Part shown: piece by piece, positions 53,275 to 61,504 of the stretch
Position numbering within the stretch: position 1 is the stretch's first letter
Layout: every line of letters begins with the position of its first letter
Source: Actinomyces qiguomingii
Lineage (GTDB): Bacteria > Actinomycetota > Actinomycetes > Actinomycetales > Actinomycetaceae
Direction: 5' to 3'
Length of the DNA: 64,000 nt
Assembly (NCBI RefSeq): GCF_004102025.1
Contig: NZ_CP025228.1
Span: forward strand, 992,001-1,056,000
Notes under the pieces: model-generated
Database searches by the model: none
What the model was told of the DNA's origin: nothing
The model's input: only the letters and a program-made list of their open reading frames with translations
Position numbers and translations under genes: made by a program

Positions 53275-53339
53275 AGGTACCGAACCACTTTCTCGGGCAC
53301 CTGAGATGAGTCTCGTCGAGTGGTTGACAGTGAGTCATC
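53271..53339 (+). ncRNA. Possible Ro60-binding hairpin or Y-RNA remnant
   Basis: AACCACT (53283-53289) pairs with AGTGGTT (53319-53325), and GATGA (53271-53275) with TCATC (53335-53339). At the helix border the sequence reads CCGAACC opposite GGTTGACAG. This recalls the CGAA / UUGAC bulged helix by which Y RNAs bind Ro60. No tRNA-like module is enclosed. Low certainty. Confidence 0.3.
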
Positions 53340-53355
53340 TGCTCGTTACCGTTGC

Positions 53356-53491
53356 TGAGGTCTGGGCGGGCCGGAGATGGTCGGTTATCGGACCGGCAGG
53401 TTCGGGGTTCGATTCCTCGTCGGCATTTCGTCGGTAGCTCAAGGGTAGAGCGGTCGGCTCCGGTCATCGCGCCATGACCGCCCAGACCTTA
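53356..53491 (+). ncRNA. Y RNA with circularly permuted tRNA-like module (YrlA-like)
   Basis: Terminal helix: 53356-53369 pairs with 53478-53491 (14 bp, one G-U). Second helix: 53376-53384 with 53460-53468 (9 bp, two G-U). Enclosed is a permuted tRNA: anticodon-stem equivalent CCGGC (53393-53397)/GTCGG (53453-53457); variable loop AGGTT; T arm CGGGG-TTCGATT-CCTCG (53403-53419) with a canonical T loop; acceptor-like stem TCGGC/GTCGG (53420-53424/53430-53434) closed by a 5-nt loop; TA (positions 8-9); D arm GCTC-AAGGGTA-GAGC (53437-53451); one G. Bacterial Y RNAs are known to carry such modules and bind Ro60, whose gene starts 565 nt downstream. Exact ends and promoter are not determined. Confidence 0.85.
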
Positions 53492-53786
53492 CCCCTCATC
53501 GCTGATCCCAATGCATTAGTCGGCTGCCGACGTCGATGTTGACGGTCGCCGGGTGGAGGCCACTGTGGCTGTGCAGGCGTGTCTCGGTGGGTGCGGGGCC
53601 TGCGCGGTGAGGCGTGACGGCTCGCGTATTCGTCAACCCGAAGAGCCGTTTCCCCTGTGCCCGCAGGCCGCCATTTGTTGGCTACGTCACATTCAAAGAG
53701 AGTGTGGGTAGGGTGTTGCGTTCCGGGTGTGTAGGGGTCTACACTCCTGCGAGTCGGCCACGGTCGACATGCGTGAATGGCGTAAA

Positions 53787-53888
53787 GGTGGGCCGAAAGG
53801 TCTTCGGTTATCGGTATTAGCTGGTTCGACTCCAGCACTCTTCGGAGGATCCGGAGGCCGAACACATGCCGCGCCTGGCCGTACACGC
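53787..53888 (+). ncRNA. Second, reduced Y-RNA-like element
   Basis: GGCC (53791-53794), bulged GAA, AGG pairs with CCT-GGCC (53874-53880). The 5' strand reads GCCGAAAGG, matching the GNCGAANG motif of bacterial Y RNAs. Inside: TCGG (53811-53814)/CCGA (53858-53861), a 5-nt variable loop, a perfect T arm GCTGG-TTCGACT-CCAGC (53820-53836), a short stem with UUCG tetraloop (53838-53847) in place of the acceptor, and a very small D-arm-like hairpin. The order equals that of the Y RNA at 53356. Less certain because the D arm is rudimentary. Confidence 0.5.
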
Positions 53889-54056
53889 AGCCGGAAGGCG
53901 GGTGCACTCCTGCGCCCGCCGGGGTGATGCGGGCCGAGGCCCGTCGGTTATCGCTCTCGAACAGCGCGGTTGACACCGCTTGTCCGGCAGGCATGCCACG
54001 CCCGCCGTCACCCCGGTGCATCTACATCCCCGGAAGCAGGAAAGGAGAGGGGAGAA

Positions 54057-55679
54057 ATGGATTACTTGAAGGGAATCAGCACCAGGCGCACGCCGCAGAG
54101 CCGTCCGGCCATGGCCGGCCAGGTCGAGAACTCCGCAGGCGGCTACGCCTTCGCGCTCGACGACGCCGCCCGGCTGCGTCGCTTCCTGATCCTGGGGGTG
54201 GACGGCGGCACCTATTACACCGATGCGCAGACGCTGGCGCTGGACAATGCCGAGGTCGTATGTCGCATGGCCACCGCCGACCCGCAGGGCCTGGTGGACG
54301 CGATCCTTGAGGTTTCCACCAGCGGTGCCGCACCGAAGCAGAACCCGGCTCTTTTCGCGCTGGCATACGCCGCTTCCGTGCCCGCGGCCAGAGACGCCGC
54401 GCTCGCGGCGCTGCCGCGGGTGGCCCGTACCGGAACGCACCTGTTCACTTTTGCTACCTACGTCGAGCAGTTCCGTGGCTGGGGACGGGGACTGCGCCGC
54501 GCCGTCGGCTCCTGGTACACCGGCCGCGACGCCGACGCCCTGGCCTACCAGGCGGTCAAGTACCGCCGGCGCGACGGCTGGTCCCACCGAGACCTGCTGC
54601 GCCTGGCGCACCCGCAGGCCACGGATCCCGCGTTGCGCGCCACCCTCGACTGGATCGCCCATGGCACCGTAGGGGAGGAGACCCCCGCCCTGATCGAGGG
54701 CTTCACCAAGGCCCAGGAGGTGGATGCCGCCCGGGCCGATGCCGCCCGCACCTGGGCGCGGATCGTCCACGACTACCGGCTGACCTGGGAGATGCTGCCG
54801 GACGGGGCACTGACCCGACCCGAGGTCTGGGAGGCGCTGCTCGACGTCGGCGTACCGCTGACCGCGCTCATGCGCCAGCTGCCGCGCCTGACCCGACTGG
54901 GTCTGCTGCCCGCCATGGGCGGGCGCACCGACGAGGTCGCGGGACGACTGACCGACGTCGCCCGCCTGCGCGCCGCCCGCGTGCACCCGGTGAGTGTGCT
55001 GCTCGCACAGCGCACCTACGCCTCCGGGTTCTCCCGGCGCGGCACGGCCTCCTGGACGCCGACGACGAAGATCGCCGACGCCCTGGATACCGCCTTCTAC
55101 GCGGCCTTCGGCTCCGTCCAGCCCGCGGGGAAGCGCACCATGCTGGCCGTGGACATCTCCGGCTCCATGACCATGCCCATCTCCGGCATGGCTTTAACGG
55201 CCCGCGAGGCGGCGGCTGCGCTGGCGCTGGTGCAGCTGGCCACCGAACCGGGCTCTGCCGCTTTCGCTTTCTCCAGTGCTCGCCCGGGATACTGGCAGCC
55301 GGCCGCCATGGCGCCGCTAGACATCAGCCCCAAGCGTCGTCTCGACGACGCGCTGAGGGTGGTGGATGCGATGCCCTTCGGCGGCACGGACTGCGCACTG
55401 CCCATGCTGTACGCCACCGAGCACGACGCGGAGGTGGACACCTTCGTCATCTACACCGACAACGAGACCTGGGCCGGTGACATCCACCCGTTCCAGGCGC
55501 TGCGCCGCTACCGCGAGCACAGCGGCATCCCCGCCCGCCTGGTTGTGGCGGGAATGACCTCCACGGGCTTTTCCATCGCCGACCCGGACGACGCGGGCAT
55601 GCTCGACGTCGTCGGCTTCGACACCGCGGTGCCGAGCCTGATCACGGAGTTCTCGCGGGGGCTGTCAGGTGGGCTCTGA
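54057..55679 (+). CDS. rsr: Ro60/Rsr ortholog, TROVE-domain RNA-binding protein
   Basis: A 540-residue Ro60 protein, full length for the family (~530-540). The HEAT-repeat TROVE ring covers ~1-355 (N-terminal GGYAFALDDAARLRRFLILGVDGGTYY; WSHRDLLRLAHP). The C-terminal von Willebrand factor A domain has the MIDAS AVDISGSM (~364-371) and later FGGTDCALPMLYA and TDNETWAG. Ro60 binds Y RNAs on its outer surface and ends of misfolded RNAs in its hole; bacterial versions act with PNPase in RNA decay under stress. GGAGAGGGGAG precedes ATG 54057. Y RNA elements lie directly upstream on the same strand. Confidence 0.95.
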   Translation: MDYLKGISTRRTPQSRPAMAGQVENSAGGYAFALDDAARLRRFLILGVDGGTYYTDAQTLALDNAEVVCRMATADPQGLVDAILEVSTSGAAPKQNPALFALAYAASVPAARDAALAALPRVARTGTHLFTFATYVEQFRGWGRGLRRAVGSWYTGRDADALAYQAVKYRRRDGWSHRDLLRLAHPQATDPALRATLDWIAHGTVGEETPALIEGFTKAQEVDAARADAARTWARIVHDYRLTWEMLPDGALTRPEVWEALLDVGVPLTALMRQLPRLTRLGLLPAMGGRTDEVAGRLTDVARLRAARVHPVSVLLAQRTYASGFSRRGTASWTPTTKIADALDTAFYAAFGSVQPAGKRTMLAVDISGSMTMPISGMALTAREAAAALALVQLATEPGSAAFAFSSARPGYWQPAAMAPLDISPKRRLDDALRVVDAMPFGGTDCALPMLYATEHDAEVDTFVIYTDNETWAGDIHPFQALRRYREHSGIPARLVVAGMTSTGFSIADPDDAGMLDVVGFDTAVPSLITEFSRGLSGGL

Positions 55680-55749
55680 CCCGCTGCGCACCGTACGCAG
55701 CCGGAGGGCGGCCGTCCCCAACAGGGACGGTCGCCCTTCGGTGCGTTCA

Positions 55750-55965
55750 ATGGGCGTGTCCGACCCGCTGGCAGCCAGGGCCGCCGAGCTGCACGCCCAG
55801 GCCCTCGAGGCCGATGCCCTGGCTGCCCGCTACCGGGCCGAGCGCGATGAACTCATCGACCGACTCCGGGCGGCCGAGCCCAAACGCTGGTCCTACACCG
55901 CCCTTGCCCAGGCGCTCGGTTGCAGCCGAGAACTGATCGCCCAGATCGTGCGCCGGCAACGTTGA
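55750..55965 (+). CDS. Small helix-turn-helix protein
   Basis: A 71-residue protein. An N-terminal helix (LAARAAELHAQALEADALAARYRAERDELIDRLRAAE) is followed by WSYTALAQALGCSRELIAQIVRRQR, a sigma-70 region 4/Xre-like HTH. It could be a small regulator; no partner is certain. It lies 70 nt after ro60, same strand, so may be co-transcribed. ATG 55750 is chosen; upstream codons are not conserved in style. Confidence 0.65.
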   Translation: MGVSDPLAARAAELHAQALEADALAARYRAERDELIDRLRAAEPKRWSYTALAQALGCSRELIAQIVRRQR

Positions 55966-56060
55966 AGCTCGTCCGCGAAACAAGCCACTGGCAATAGATG
56001 TCGTAGAGACGCTGTAGCCTGCCCGAGTCGACCCGTTTCCAGCCCGGCCGGGCCGTCCTC

Positions 56061-56094
56061 CGGGGAGTGTTGGGGTCGTACCGACACTCCCGGG
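56061..56094. terminator. Hairpin upstream of the giant helicase gene
   Basis: GGGAGTGT (56063-56070) pairs with ACACTCCC (56084-56091), with a small GGT/ACC stem inside. It lacks a T-run and lies 40 nt before the helicase start, so it may be an attenuator or 5'-UTR structure. Confidence 0.35.
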
Positions 56095-56133
56095 AGAAAC
56101 AGGGCAATCTCAACCATCTCCGCACCGATATCA

Positions 56134-59100
56134 ATGAAGCTCGACAACCACGACCTGGTCCTACGCGGACTGTTCAGCGTCCTTCCCCCTCAGCTGGAGC
56201 GCTATCTGCGATCCGCACTGGGTGATCGTTGCACACCCGGGACACTGCGCACTCTTCTTGCCGGCTCCGGCCCGGTACCCGAGTTTCCGGATCTGGCGGA
56301 CCTGTCCACCCAGATCCGCATCCTCACCGCGCGGGGTGCCGACTCCCGCTACCTGTTGCCGCTTCCACCCGGTGCGGGCAGCAAGCTGCACGAGGTGCGG
56401 CGTTTCCGCAATGAAGCGGTCCACGGCGCCCGCTTCGACGCCGATAAGACTCTGGCCGCCCTCGTGGCCGTGAGCGAGCTGCTGCGGCTCATCGGCGCCG
56501 AGGCGGGGCGCGCGCAGATCCGCGAACTGATAAGCGTCATAAACGACGGCCGGGGCGTACACCATGACCCACTCGACGCCGTCGATATCAATGTAGACAC
56601 CGTGCCCGTGATCGGTTATGCGCACGCCGTTGCGGGACTGAAGCCCGAGGTGTCCCTCCGCCTGTGCATGCCTGGGATTGCGACGGATACTGCGTTGCGC
56701 TTCGCCGCGATCGACCGGGACCCGCGGTCGCAGCCGGGCCCATCTGATCAGGCCCCCGTTTGGGAGGACCTGGACCTTGAGTCCATCGAGGTCACCCTCA
56801 CCATCATTGAGGACGACGGCGGGAATGAACTGGTTGAGCCCTGGCATTTCGTCTGGGACGCACGCCGCCACTCGGATCTACGGATCAGCCGCCGCATGGC
56901 ATTGAGCCGTCAGACGCTGGCGCAGGTGGAACAGCCGGGCAGTGCCCATGTGCGTGTAGAGCTGCGCAGTGCGGGGCGCACGGTGATTCGGCGGATTGGT
57001 GGCCCATCCGCACTGGCGCCGCGACAATGGCAACTGGTGGGCGGCAACCCTTGGGCTGCCCCGGCGCTGGCGACCTTCATACAGCCCGATCAGCCCATCG
57101 TGCGGGCTCTGGCCGCCGAGGCACTCTCGCGCGCGAATGCCGGTCGGAGGGGCCAGGAGGAGACAAAACCAGATGAATTGGTCGCGGCGGCCTGCGCCGT
57201 GCTGCGGAACCGACGGCTCGCCCCGCCCACGACAACGGCATGGCGACAACATCCGCAGACGATTCTTACCGCCGCGGCACTGCTTGACGCGCGCAGCGGC
57301 GGTGCCCTTGACGCGGCGGTCCTGCTGGGCGGCGTTCTGGAAAGAATGGGAGTCGACCCGATACTGCTGTTCACTCCCGCCGCGGTGATGCTCGGTTACG
57401 CCAGGGACGGCGCGGCGCAGCCGGACCAGTCCCCGCAGGCGCTCGCCGAGTTGGTCCGGCAGGGGGATATCGGTCTGGTAGACCCGAGCATCGCGGTGCG
57501 TTCACCCGCCGGCCTCCTGCACGCCTTGGATGCCGATGCGCGCGAGGCGGTGCTGGATTCCCTTTCTGAGCTGACCCTGGTCGTTCCGGTCAGCGCTGCG
57601 CGTTTCGACGGCGCTGCCCCACAGCCGCTGCTGGAACGTGACGAGGACGACGTCGTCGTCGAGGTGACCCCGCCCATGGTCGAGGATACCGGGGATGTGG
57701 ACTTGCCCGGAGCAGGCGCAGACACCGTGGGCGAGCCGGATGCAGCAACACCGGCCCAGGAGTCGGCTCTCCCCGTGACTGATTCATCCGCGCCGCCCCA
57801 GGTGGAGGACTGGAAACGCGGTCTGCTGGACTTGTCCCTGCGTAACCCGCTCATCGATCGGGCCCCACGCAGCGCCATTGAGATCAAGTCCTCCTCGGCT
57901 CTTATCGGGGAACTGGAGAACATCGTCAACAAACGCGAACTGGTGACCCTGCGGCCCGCCACGACTGGCCGCACCGGGGCTCATGCCAATGGTCGGCCCA
58001 CCGCAGGTGGGCCGGAGCGACTGCTGGCGGATCACACCGTCGACGTTGTCATGGGCAGGAAGGAGTACGACAGACGCCTGCCTGCGCTGGCGGCTTCCGC
58101 CCGCACCACCTTGGAGGAGACCGGGGCCAATAACCTCTACCTCAGCATCGGCACGCTGGTGTGGCACCTAGACGGTCGACGGGTTCGTTCTCCGCTGATC
58201 CTCATCCCTGTAAAGCTGGAACGTGCGGGTGACACCTTCGGCATCGTGCTGGACGAGGCCGGCACCTCCACCCCCAACTATTCGCTGTTGGCGCGCTTTC
58301 AGTCGGATACGGGCATGGAATTGACCGCGCTACGTGAACCCGTATACGACGAGTACGGGGTCAACGTTCCGGCGACTTTGGACAACCTGCGCGAGCAGCT
58401 GCGCGCGGCGCGTCGACGCGACCGGGTTGAACCCACCGTCCACCTCGGTCTGTTCAGTTTCTCCACCTACCGCATGTGGCGGGACCTGTCGGAGGATTGG
58501 CCTACCATCACCACCAACCCGCTGGTGGCCCGGCTACTCGGCAAAGCCGATGAGGTAGATGGGGGAGGGGCGGTGGAGCACTGCCCGGACAGCCTCGACC
58601 TCCAGGGGCCCGAGGATCTCGACGCAGTGGCCGAGAACCTGCCGTTGGTGGCCGACTCCGACCAGGCGCGTGTGGTCGCCGACGCCGTAGCCGGACGCAG
58701 CCTCGTGGTCGAAGGACCGCCCGGCACAGGAAAGTCGCAGACTGTCGCCAATCTGATCTTCCGCGCCCTGGCCACCGGGCGCACGGTCATGTTCGTGGCG
58801 GAGAAGCTCTCCGCGCTCGACGTCGTCGCCCGCCGCCTGCATGAGGAGACCGGCATCGGCGAACTCCTGCTCAACCTGCATGACAACGGCATGCGGCCGG
58901 CCCAGGTCAGGGAGGCGCTGCGTCGGGCGCTGGAACTGCGTGCGCCGGAGCGTGAGGCCGTCGCCGCGGCTAACGGCCTGCGCCAGCAGTTGCAGGCGGC
59001 GCGCTCGGAACTGGAGGACTATCGGGAGCGACTGCACGCCCCGGGACAGGACGGCAAATCCTACTACCGGGCGCGCCAGGAACTGGTCGGGTCGCGTGAA

Positions 59101-61440
59101 GAAGATGGCGCCACCGCCCTCAAGGCGCGGCAGACCTTCGCCGCCTGCACCTCAAGGACCGGACTCGACCGCTTCGATGCAGCCTCCCACACCGAGCTGC
59201 TCACCCGGTACCGACGATTGCAGGACCAGCTGCGCGACAGGCTCACCCCAGAGCTGCTGGACGCGGTCCTAGCCCGCCGCGAACGGGTGCTAGGGCAGGC
59301 CGGGAAGCGAACCGAAGAGTTGCGCCGTGAACTGGATCGCCGCAAGGGCACCATGAACGTGCGAGATCTGATCGACTCCTATTGGGACCTGATCACCGCG
59401 ATCACCCCGTGCATCCTGGTGTCGCCGGACTCCGTGGCGCGTTTCTTCCCCGCCCACCGTCGCTACGTCGACGTGGTGGTATTCGACGAGGCCTCGCAGA
59501 TCACCGTCGCCAACGCCGTCGGCGCCATGGGGAGAGGGACAAGTGTGGTGGTGGTCGGGGATCCCAAGCAGATGCCGCCCCCGCCTTCTTCCGGCGTGCT
59601 CGCCGCAACGGGAAGGGTGGCCCCTGGTGACGGCGCTGCCGACTCGATCCTGGACCGCTGCCTGGCGGAAGGGGTGCTCGCCCGTAGGCTCACTTGGCAT
59701 TACCGGAGCCGAGCCGAATCCCTGATCGCTTTCTCAAACCGCCATTACTACGACGGCAGACTGCTGTCCTTCCCCAGCCCGCCGGCCATAACCGCTGGGC
59801 ACCACGACGCAGAAGGCGATTATGGGATCTCGCTGCGCCGCGTCGCGGGGACGTACTACCGCGCCGGAGCGGCCAAGCACCCCGGCATCCGCCCCAACAC
59901 CAATCCGGTGGAGGCGCGGCAGATCGTGGATGAGGTCAAGAAGCGCTTCGAGGCCTCACCGAAGGACATGCCGTCGCTGGGCATCATCACCTTCAACGCC
60001 CGCCAGTGCGAACTCATTGAGGCCGAGTTGCGCGCCGTCGGCTCCGAACGCATCATCGCGGCACTGGAGGACCGCGATGGCCTGTTCGTGCGCAACCTGG
60101 AGAACGTGCAGGGGGAAGAGCGCGACACAATTCTCATCTCGGTCACCTTCTCCGCCAATGAGCGCGGTGACTTGCCACTCAACTTCGGATCACTCGGGCA
60201 CGCCGGCGGGCAGCGACGGCTCAACGTGGCCATTACCCGCGCCCGCAGGCAGATCATTCTCTTCTCCAGCTTCGACCCGGAGGACCTGCACGCCGAGCGC
60301 TCCACCCATCAGGGGTTGAAGGACCTGCGCGAATACCTCATACGGGCGCGCAGCGGTGTCGCACCGCGTGCTCTGCCGGCTTCACGCAGTGCCGTGGACT
60401 TTCATCGCAACGAGATCGCCGAGCGGCTGCGGGAGGAGGGGCTGGACGTGACGGTGGGTGTTGGCCACTCCTCCTTCGAGATCGACCTGGTGCTCACCGG
60501 GCCTCGAGGGCCGCGCGTGGCCGTGCTGCTGGACGGGCCCGGCTGGCACCGACGCGCCAGCGTCACAGACCGTGATCTGCTCCCGGTCCAGGTATTGCGC
60601 ACCATGGGCTGGGAACGGGTTGAGCGCGTGTGGACACCCGAATGGGTGACAGGCGAACAGGACGTGATCGCCCGACTGGTCCAGGCTGTTGGCGGCAGTA
60701 GGGCGGCCGCGTCGAATGTGCCTGCGCCCGCAGGGCCGGTGGTACAGGCGCACGAACCCGATGCGCCGGACCCCGGCGAGCCCAAGAGGCCGGTGCCCGG
60801 GGCCCCGGAACCCGAAGCCCCGGAATCCGATGAGTCAACCGCTGCTGGGGCGGCATCCGAGGCTCCGGAGCCCGGAGCGCCGGTGGCAGTGACCGGAGCG
60901 CTCGAGTACCGGACCTGGCATCCGGCAGGCGTGCAGCCGACAGCCGTACTCGATCGCGCCGATGACCGGGATTCGCCTGAATGGGCTCAGGTCATTGAGA
61001 CAGCGCGAGCCATCTGCGACGTCGAAGCACCGCTGCGAAGGCGCCGGCTGATTGTCAAGATATGCCGCGCCTACGGGCTTACCCGCGTGACGCGGTCCCG
61101 CGAGCTAAGGGTCGACGCGGTCCTGGGGGACGCCTTCGCCTACACCGACGCGGACGGCTTCGTGTGGCGCAACCAGGACGCCGCTCGACTGGCGGTACCC
61201 TACCGGCGCAATGCGCTCGACCACCTCGACTCCATTGCGGAGATACATCCGCGTGAGCTGGTGGCGCTTATGCGTGAGGTTAGGGCGGATACGCCCTCAT
61301 GGGCCTCCCCGGAGGAACTGTGCGCCGGGGCGCTACGAAGGCTGAGCACCAAGAAGCGCCGACTTAGCGCTCGTGGCGTGAAGGACGCCCTTATGTCCGC
61401 GCTGGCGCAGGTCGAAAGTGAGCAGGCCGAGTGGTCATAG
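56134..61440 (+). CDS. HEPN-DUF4011-SF1 helicase-Vsr-like nuclease-DUF3320 protein (Hhe-like defence candidate)
   Basis: A 1768-residue multidomain protein. Residues ~1-130 form a Swt1/HEPN-like domain with the RNase-type motif RNEAVH (92-97). DUF4011 begins near 558 (DWKRGLLDLSLRNPLID). The SF1 helicase has Walker A GPPGTGKS (861-868), Walker B FDEAS (1117-1121), GDPKQMPPP (1142-1150), WHYRS (1188) and NVAITRARRQ (~1364). A Vsr/MTES_1575-like nuclease follows (FEIDLVL ~1448, VAVLLDGPGWH ~1462), then a Pro/Glu linker and a DUF3320 region (~1620-1760). This order matches HEPN-helicase-Vsr anti-phage proteins. The region between Walker A and B is shorter than in many relatives. No clear Shine-Dalgarno precedes ATG 56134. 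Confidence 0.88.
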   Translation: MKLDNHDLVLRGLFSVLPPQLERYLRSALGDRCTPGTLRTLLAGSGPVPEFPDLADLSTQIRILTARGADSRYLLPLPPGAGSKLHEVRRFRNEAVHGARFDADKTLAALVAVSELLRLIGAEAGRAQIRELISVINDGRGVHHDPLDAVDINVDTVPVIGYAHAVAGLKPEVSLRLCMPGIATDTALRFAAIDRDPRSQPGPSDQAPVWEDLDLESIEVTLTIIEDDGGNELVEPWHFVWDARRHSDLRISRRMALSRQTLAQVEQPGSAHVRVELRSAGRTVIRRIGGPSALAPRQWQLVGGNPWAAPALATFIQPDQPIVRALAAEALSRANAGRRGQEETKPDELVAAACAVLRNRRLAPPTTTAWRQHPQTILTAAALLDARSGGALDAAVLLGGVLERMGVDPILLFTPAAVMLGYARDGAAQPDQSPQALAELVRQGDIGLVDPSIAVRSPAGLLHALDADAREAVLDSLSELTLVVPVSAARFDGAAPQPLLERDEDDVVVEVTPPMVEDTGDVDLPGAGADTVGEPDAATPAQESALPVTDSSAPPQVEDWKRGLLDLSLRNPLIDRAPRSAIEIKSSSALIGELENIVNKRELVTLRPATTGRTGAHANGRPTAGGPERLLADHTVDVVMGRKEYDRRLPALAASARTTLEETGANNLYLSIGTLVWHLDGRRVRSPLILIPVKLERAGDTFGIVLDEAGTSTPNYSLLARFQSDTGMELTALREPVYDEYGVNVPATLDNLREQLRAARRRDRVEPTVHLGLFSFSTYRMWRDLSEDWPTITTNPLVARLLGKADEVDGGGAVEHCPDSLDLQGPEDLDAVAENLPLVADSDQARVVADAVAGRSLVVEGPPGTGKSQTVANLIFRALATGRTVMFVAEKLSALDVVARRLHEETGIGELLLNLHDNGMRPAQVREALRRALELRAPEREAVAAANGLRQQLQAARSELEDYRERLHAPGQDGKSYYRARQELVGSREEDGATALKARQTFAACTSRTGLDRFDAASHTELLTRYRRLQDQLRDRLTPELLDAVLARRERVLGQAGKRTEELRRELDRRKGTMNVRDLIDSYWDLITAITPCILVSPDSVARFFPAHRRYVDVVVFDEASQITVANAVGAMGRGTSVVVVGDPKQMPPPPSSGVLAATGRVAPGDGAADSILDRCLAEGVLARRLTWHYRSRAESLIAFSNRHYYDGRLLSFPSPPAITAGHHDAEGDYGISLRRVAGTYYRAGAAKHPGIRPNTNPVEARQIVDEVKKRFEASPKDMPSLGIITFNARQCELIEAELRAVGSERIIAALEDRDGLFVRNLENVQGEERDTILISVTFSANERGDLPLNFGSLGHAGGQRRLNVAITRARRQIILFSSFDPEDLHAERSTHQGLKDLREYLIRARSGVAPRALPASRSAVDFHRNEIAERLREEGLDVTVGVGHSSFEIDLVLTGPRGPRVAVLLDGPGWHRRASVTDRDLLPVQVLRTMGWERVERVWTPEWVTGEQDVIARLVQAVGGSRAAASNVPAPAGPVVQAHEPDAPDPGEPKRPVPGAPEPEAPESDESTAAGAASEAPEPGAPVAVTGALEYRTWHPAGVQPTAVLDRADDRDSPEWAQVIETARAICDVEAPLRRRRLIVKICRAYGLTRVTRSRELRVDAVLGDAFAYTDADGFVWRNQDAARLAVPYRRNALDHLDSIAEIHPRELVALMREVRADTPSWASPEELCAGALRRLSTKKRRLSARGVKDALMSALAQVESEQAEWS

Positions 61441-61504
61441 CGTCCCGCGTCGGCTCGTGCGACCGGATTCGCAACGTGTCAGACCTCGGCAGTAACGTGG
61501 GAAT

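Noticed and set aside
53390..53460. An intact or split tRNA gene (D arm GCTC/GAGC and T arm TTCGATT)
   Set aside because: The halves are in reversed order and the acceptor strands pair with each other through a 5-nt loop, leaving no 3' CCA end. A Y RNA module fits; a functional tRNA does not.
53464..54021. Minus-strand 185-codon frame across the ro60 leader
   Set aside because: No domain and no ribosome site, and it overlaps the structured RNA region on the opposite strand.
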